Part shown: one piece after another, positions 7,172 to 10,394 of the stretch
Position numbering within the stretch: position 1 is the first letter of the stretch
Layout: each line of letters starts with the position of its first letter
Origin: Bacteroidales bacterium
GTDB taxonomy: Bacteria; Bacteroidota; Bacteroidia; Bacteroidales; VadinHA17
Reading direction: 5' to 3'
Assembly: GCA_012514255.1 (NCBI GenBank)
Contig: JAAZAP010000226.1
Location: forward strand, 1-10,394
Length of the DNA: 10,394 nucleotides
The notes under the pieces: generated by a model
The model's input: only the letters and a program-made list of their open reading frames with translations
What the model was told of the DNA's origin: nothing
Databases searched by the model: none
Made by a program: the position numbers and the translations under genes

Positions 7172-7912
7172 CTATTTGTAGCTCTTGATCTCTCCGCCTC
7201 CAAATATTACGACCCCTCTTATAATAAGCGATCTTGTATTGTCCCTGATCACATCTCCCCTCATTTTCCTGCTGTCAGAGAATCCACCCAGAATAGGTGT
7301 GATCTCAAGGATCACGTTCCAGTTATCCGGGACAATAAGGGTTGTCCCCCCAAAGATACAGGTAATTTCAATTACATTATTTTCAGGTGCGAGCGACGAG
7401 CTGGTGAGGTCTACCTCCCCTCCGCCGAAGATAGCGGTGATCTTTCCTCCCCTGAAGTTGTCAGTGTTGACCTGTCTCTCGCCGCCTCCGAAGATATTGA
7501 CAAAATCAAAATAATCCGTTTTATTGACTCCTGACAGATCAAGCCTTTTAACAAGTCTCTTTGAGTTCAACAGCAGCACTATTCCAATCACAATAAAGAG
7601 TGCCGGCCAGAAGAAGTTGAATGACCTGAAGAAGTCAGTGAACAGTTCAGGTATGAGAAAGAAGCCGCCAACGGAGATCAGGACTATACCCGGCACCTTA
7701 TTGGCTGAACCGATGAGGGTGATCAGGCCTATCACAATAAGCAGCATCTGCCAGCTGAAGATTACATCATCAATAAAATTGTCAAGAGGCCCGGGAAGAA
7801 CTGTAGACTTCTTGACGATGAGGATCAGCCCCGTTACTATCAAAAGTATCCCTATGAGGAGCCTTGTTGATGATTCAGGGTTCTGTCGCGATGTTTTAAG
7901 TTCGTTTTCCAT
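7172..7912 (-). CDS. LiaF-like membrane protein with repeated IFGG motifs
   Basis: This is a 246-aa protein with an N-terminal membrane module and a C-terminal LiaF-like beta domain. Four hydrophobic helices lie near 17-34, 54-69, 73-90 and 99-116. They include WQMLLIVIG (54-62), FFLIPEL (84-90) and FWPALFIVIG (101-110), matching the DUF5668/LiaI-LiaF-type membrane region. From about 137 the protein shows a recurring turn: IFGGGE at 140-145 and 161-166, IFGG at 186-189, ILGG at 207-210 and IFGGGE at 236-241, as expected for a stacked beta structure. LiaF of Firmicutes restrains the LiaS kinase until envelope stress occurs. The position 3 bp ahead of a histidine kinase suggests an analogous role here. 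Assignment to the LiaF C-terminal family is from recognition, not a search. Confidence 0.85.
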   Translation of the reverse strand: MENELKTSRQNPESSTRLLIGILLIVTGLILIVKKSTVLPGPLDNFIDDVIFSWQMLLIVIGLITLIGSANKVPGIVLISVGGFFLIPELFTDFFRSFNFFWPALFIVIGIVLLLNSKRLVKRLDLSGVNKTDYFDFVNIFGGGERQVNTDNFRGGKITAIFGGGEVDLTSSSLAPENNVIEITCIFGGTTLIVPDNWNVILEITPILGGFSDSRKMRGDVIRDNTRSLIIRGVVIFGGGEIKSYK

Positions 7913-7933
7913 TGTATTAATTATTAGTGGATT

Positions 7934-8272
7934 CTAATGTCTGCGTCTTTTCGTTATTGGCCTGATCATGAAAGCCAGTCCTGCCAGTACCAGCACTGAA
8001 GGCCAGTATATTTGTTTATATGTCTGGGTCAGTTGTACGGGCATCTCGGGCATGAGGAACCAGAACCCGATTGCAAAGAGTACTACTGCTGAGACCAGCT
8101 CGAGGCTTATGAGTGACCAGATCCCGAAGAATATCAGCAGCATCTGCCATTTGAAGTAATCAGGGATCTCTCCCAGCTTAAACAGATCAAGTTTGGCAAC
8201 CAGCATCATAATTCCCAGAGTGATCAGGAATGTTGCGATGCCTATGAACGGGTTTCCGTGTTTTTCTTTCAT
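7934..8272 (-). CDS. Small four-helix membrane protein (DUF5668 / LiaI-LiaF TM-like)
   Basis: This is a 112-aa protein that is almost entirely membrane-embedded, with hydrophobic segments near 8-27, 42-55, 59-75 and 89-104 and a basic tail (KRRRH). WQMLLI at 42-47, FLMPEM at 72-77 and YWPSVLVLAG at 89-98 line up with the same elements in the LiaF-like protein encoded next, and the Trp-to-Trp distance is 48 residues in both. It is therefore probably a stand-alone copy of that membrane module, without the IFGG domain. It is the first gene of the four-gene minus-strand operon and lies 21 bp before the LiaF-like gene. By analogy with LiaI it may be a membrane partner or anchor for the LiaF-like protein, but no function is established from the sequence. 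Confidence 0.8.
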   Translation of the reverse strand: MKEKHGNPFIGIATFLITLGIMMLVAKLDLFKLGEIPDYFKWQMLLIFFGIWSLISLELVSAVVLFAIGFWFLMPEMPVQLTQTYKQIYWPSVLVLAGLAFMIRPITKRRRH

Positions 8273-8295
8273 AGCTTGCGCGTTGAATTACACAA

Positions 8296-8303
8296 CAAAA
8301 ATA
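8296..8303 (-). promoter_or_regulatory. Candidate -7 element for the LiaF-like/LytTR operon
   Basis: On the minus strand this reads TATTTTTG, matching the Bacteroidota TAnnTTTG element. It lies 23 bp upstream of the first start codon in the operon. A TTTG on the same strand (8316-8319) is only 12 bp away, too close to be a normal -33 element, so only the -7 box is supported. Confidence 0.4.
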
Positions 8304-8426
8304 TTAGTGTTCTGCCAAACCATACTACTCATTTCCGGCAGGGGGCGGATATATACCGGCGAATAGCGAAGGGAACGGGCAATGTTACTTTTTTGTTCAT
8401 AATTTTTTTTATTGGAAGAGGATTTA

Positions 8427-8434
8427 TAATTTTG
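8427..8434 (+). promoter_or_regulatory. Candidate -7 element for the yceD-rpmF-plsX-fabH operon
   Basis: TAATTTTG matches TAnnTTTG and ends 19 bp before the DUF177 start codon. About 20 bp upstream there is a T-run at 8403-8410 rather than a clean TTTG. It sits 123 bp from the opposing candidate box, in the divergent gap at 8273-8453, where I see no other gene or RNA. Confidence 0.45.
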
Positions 8435-8453
8435 CAGACCGAAAAAATGGGAG

Positions 8454-8975
8454 ATGCCCGGATTATATTCCATACCGCTTGCCGGATTAAAGGAAGCCAG
8501 ATACACTTATGAATTCAGTATAGGCAACGATTTCTTTGAGGCTTATGCTGAGTCGGAGATTAAGAGGGGAAAATTCACAGCGGTGGTGGTTTTGCAAAGA
8601 TGTTCCACCCATCTTGAGCTTGACATAGTGATCAACGGTCAGACCGAGGTGGTCTGTGACAGGTGTCTTGATCCCTTTTTCATTCCGGTCTCATCAGCTA
8701 ACAGGCTGTTTGTGAGGCAGGGGAAAGAGTGGGACGAGGATGATCCGGACATGATTACAATGCCGCTGGATGAACATGAAATAGATCTTGGTCAGTTTTT
8801 CTATGAATACATTCACCTGGCGTTACCCATCAAGCGTATTCATCCTGATGATGTCAATGGTAACAGCACATGCAATCCGGACATGCTCAGGAAGTTGGAT
8901 GGTCACCTCCTTCATGGAGAGGCTCATGCCGATCCGCGCTGGGATGATCTAAGGAAACTGACAGGGAATAATTAA
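8454..8975 (+). CDS. yceD: DUF177 (YceD-like) protein, 23S rRNA accumulation factor family
   Basis: This is a 173-aa cytoplasmic protein of the DUF177/YceD family, which is almost always encoded just upstream of rpmF; in E. coli and plants it is linked to 23S rRNA accumulation. Recognisable elements are the CDRC motif at 68-71 inside VVCDRCLDPFFIPV, the acidic loop KEWDEDDPD (91-99), IDLGQFFYEYIHLALPIKRI (110-129) and the C-terminal DPRWDDLRKL (160-169). The start at 8454 gives a normal-length family member. Another ATG at 8447 is out of frame. The stop is 17 bp before rpmF, indicating co-transcription. The symbol follows the E. coli orthologue and is used here by family and position. Confidence 0.88.
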   Translation: MPGLYSIPLAGLKEARYTYEFSIGNDFFEAYAESEIKRGKFTAVVVLQRCSTHLELDIVINGQTEVVCDRCLDPFFIPVSSANRLFVRQGKEWDEDDPDMITMPLDEHEIDLGQFFYEYIHLALPIKRIHPDDVNGNSTCNPDMLRKLDGHLLHGEAHADPRWDDLRKLTGNN

Positions 8976-8992
8976 CTCAATTCATTACTGCG

Positions 8993-9178
8993 ATGCCAAA
9001 TCCAAAACACAGACACTCCAGTACAAGGAGAGACAAGAGGAGAACGCACTACAAGGCTGTTGCTCCCACGGTAGCTGCATGTCCCAATTGCGGCTCGGGC
9101 CATCTCTACCACAGGGTATGCCCTGAGTGCGGCTACTACAGAGGCAAGCTTGCTGTCGAGAAGAAGACAACAGCCTGA
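8993..9178 (+). CDS. rpmF: 50S ribosomal protein L32
   Basis: This is a 61-aa basic protein, a normal length for bacterial L32 of the large ribosomal subunit. It opens with MPNPKHRHSSTRRDKRRTHY, which gives the family's N-terminal arginine/lysine-rich tail. It retains the zinc ribbon formed by C30-x2-C33 and C43-x2-C46, in CPNCG and CPECGYYRG, so this is the zinc-binding (C+) form. The ATG is fixed by the near-invariant MPxPK start. It lies between DUF177 (17 bp upstream) and plsX (28 bp downstream), the widely conserved order that ties ribosome production to membrane lipid synthesis. Confidence 0.97.
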   Translation: MPNPKHRHSSTRRDKRRTHYKAVAPTVAACPNCGSGHLYHRVCPECGYYRGKLAVEKKTTA

Positions 9179-9206
9179 CCAGCTTTCCGTTCAAAACAAG
9201 TGAACG

Positions 9207-10151
9207 ATGAAAATAGGCCTTGATGTGATGGGGGGTGATTACGCTCCCGATGCTGTAGTTGAGGGTGCCGTTGATGCACTCGGACAGCTGTCACCAGGAG
9301 ACCGGATTGTGCTTATTGGTGACAATGATCGGATAAGGGGTAAGCTCGCATCGCTTAATGTTGAGCCTTCTCTTTTTGATATCGTGCCCACAACACAGAT
9401 GATAGAGATGTCTGATCACCCTGCAAAGGCATTTTCGCAGAAAAGGGATTCATCCATTGCAGTGGGATTCGGATTATTGAAGAGCGGACTCATTGACGGA
9501 TTTACCAGCGCAGGAAACACCGGAGCCATGATGGTTGGCGCAAGCTATACCGTGAATGTCATTCCGGGTGTGGTAAGACCCGCCCTGGCAGCACTGATAC
9601 CAAATGTAAACGGCAAATCATCCATCATCCTTGATGTGGGCATCAATCCTGACAGTAAACCTGACGTGCTCCTGCAGTATGGTATGCTCGGCACCGTCTA
9701 TGCCAGGCATGTCCTCGGAATAGATAACCCTACGGTCGGGCTGCTTAATCTAGGGGCAGAGGAGACAAAGGGATCATCAGCAGTGAAAGCCGCCTATGAA
9801 CTGCTGAACGAAAACAGTGATATTCATTTCATGGGAAACATCGAAGGCCATCAACTTTTTACCGACGAGATGACTGACGTGATCATTTGTGACGGATTCG
9901 TGGGCAATGTCATCCTGAAAATGGCCGAAAAGATATATGTGGTAGCACATGCAAAAGGCATCGATGACAGTTTTTTCAACAGGCTCAATTTCGAGGTGGT
10001 GGGCGGAACGCCGGTGCTCGGCATAAATGAGAATGTAGTGGTCGGACACGGTATTTCAAACCGGACTGCCATAATGAACATGATCTTCCGGACCTTTGAT
10101 GTGGTGCATGCCGATCTTGCCGGAAAGATCAGGGAAGCATTCGGAGCATGA
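9207..10151 (+). CDS. plsX: Phosphate acyltransferase PlsX
   Basis: PlsX converts acyl-ACP and phosphate to acyl-phosphate, the donor used by PlsY for the first acylation of glycerol-3-phosphate. The enzyme is a peripheral membrane protein. The 314-aa sequence has the hallmark N-terminus MKIGLDVMGGDYAPDAVVEG, then SAGNTGAMM (101-109), LDVGINPD (142-149), GLLNLGAEETKG (178-189), MGNIEG (209-214) and CDGFVGNV (228-235). All are in the expected order and the length is normal for the family. The start is fixed by the conserved DxMGGD segment at residues 6-11. Its TGA overlaps the fabH start (ATGA), implying translational coupling of phospholipid and fatty-acid initiation enzymes. Confidence 0.97.
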   Translation: MKIGLDVMGGDYAPDAVVEGAVDALGQLSPGDRIVLIGDNDRIRGKLASLNVEPSLFDIVPTTQMIEMSDHPAKAFSQKRDSSIAVGFGLLKSGLIDGFTSAGNTGAMMVGASYTVNVIPGVVRPALAALIPNVNGKSSIILDVGINPDSKPDVLLQYGMLGTVYARHVLGIDNPTVGLLNLGAEETKGSSAVKAAYELLNENSDIHFMGNIEGHQLFTDEMTDVIICDGFVGNVILKMAEKIYVVAHAKGIDDSFFNRLNFEVVGGTPVLGINENVVVGHGISNRTAIMNMIFRTFDVVHADLAGKIREAFGA

Positions 10152-10394
10152 CAAGAATAAGGGCAGCAATCACAGGAATAAATGCATGGACGCCTGAATA
10201 CCGGCTGACGAACCATGAGCTCTCGCAGATGGTTGAGACCAGTGACGAATGGATCATGCAGCGTGTGGGCATAAAGGAGAGAAGGATACTCAAGGGCGAA
10301 GGCAAAGGCACCTCTGACCTTGGCGAACCGGCAGTGAGAGGCCTCCTGGAAAAGACCGGCACAAGCCCGGAGGAGGTTGATCTGCTTATCTGTG
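10148..10394 (+). CDS. fabH: 3-oxoacyl-ACP synthase III (FabH), 5' part, cut by window end
   Basis: The ATG at 10148 opens a frame that runs without a stop to the window edge, giving 82 residues of KAS III. FabH condenses acetyl-CoA with malonyl-ACP to start fatty-acid synthesis. Family motifs visible are ITGINAWTPEYRLTN (8-22), MVETSDEWIMQRVGIKERRI (29-48, the highly conserved TSDEWI-x-x-R-x-GI block), and LKGEGKGTSDLG after it. The catalytic Cys-His-Asn residues lie beyond the edge and cannot be checked. The start overlaps the plsX stop by 4 bp, so it is co-translated with plsX in the yceD-rpmF-plsX-fabH operon. Confidence 0.96.
   Translation, partial: MTRIRAAITGINAWTPEYRLTNHELSQMVETSDEWIMQRVGIKERRILKGEGKGTSDLGEPAVRGLLEKTGTSPEEVDLLIC

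Noticed and set aside
8273..8453. Possible small RNA or riboswitch in the divergent gap
   Set aside because: I found no extended pairing or known leader motif; the gap is explained well enough by two opposing promoters.
9851..10216. A 121-codon minus-strand frame across the plsX/fabH junction
   Set aside because: It lies opposite two strongly conserved enzymes and has no recognisable features.

Overview
The window looks like chromosomal DNA from a member of the Bacteroidota, probably near Bacteroidales, although the exact lineage cannot be fixed from sequence alone. The indicators are the L32 and PlsX protein sequences, the near absence of Shine-Dalgarno motifs, TAnnTTTG-type -7 elements in the divergent intergenic regions, and an FtsX-type ABC permease, ATPase and beta-barrel gene order seen in this phylum. 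Base composition appears even along the window. I see no insertion sequence, integrase, tRNA, rRNA or CRISPR array. The longest stretch without a gene is about 180 bp.

Region 1 (1-4178, plus strand) is an envelope export operon. It holds the tail of an upstream gene (probably a second ABC permease), an FtsX/MacB-type permease, a LolD-type ATPase, an outer-membrane beta-barrel whose start overlaps the ATPase stop (ATGA), and an integral-membrane methyltransferase of the ICMT/PEMT fold. A short hairpin followed by CTTTT closes it. The layout suggests an inner-membrane ABC machine paired with an outer-membrane component; its cargo is unknown.

Region 2 (4201-5341) holds a YugP-type membrane zinc metallopeptidase (minus) and a divergent yidD (plus). 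The yidD stop codon interlocks with that of the next, convergent gene.

Region 3 (5338-8272, minus strand) is a four-gene signalling operon. In transcription order it encodes a small four-helix membrane protein, a LiaF-like membrane protein with a five-times repeated I(F/L)GG motif, a LytS-type histidine kinase without a sizeable periplasmic domain, and a LytTR response regulator. The first two proteins share the same WQMLLI...WP membrane module and look like paralogues. The organisation resembles the LiaF-LiaS-LiaR envelope-stress systems of Firmicutes, but with a LytS/LytTR pair in place of a NarL-type pair. This is the most interesting part of the window.

Region 4 (8427-10394, plus strand) is the conserved yceD(DUF177)-rpmF-plsX-fabH cluster, linking ribosomal protein L32 to the start of phospholipid and fatty-acid synthesis. 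fabH is cut by the window end. It is divergent from the region 3 operon, so the 181-bp gap at 8273-8453 must hold the promoters of both.
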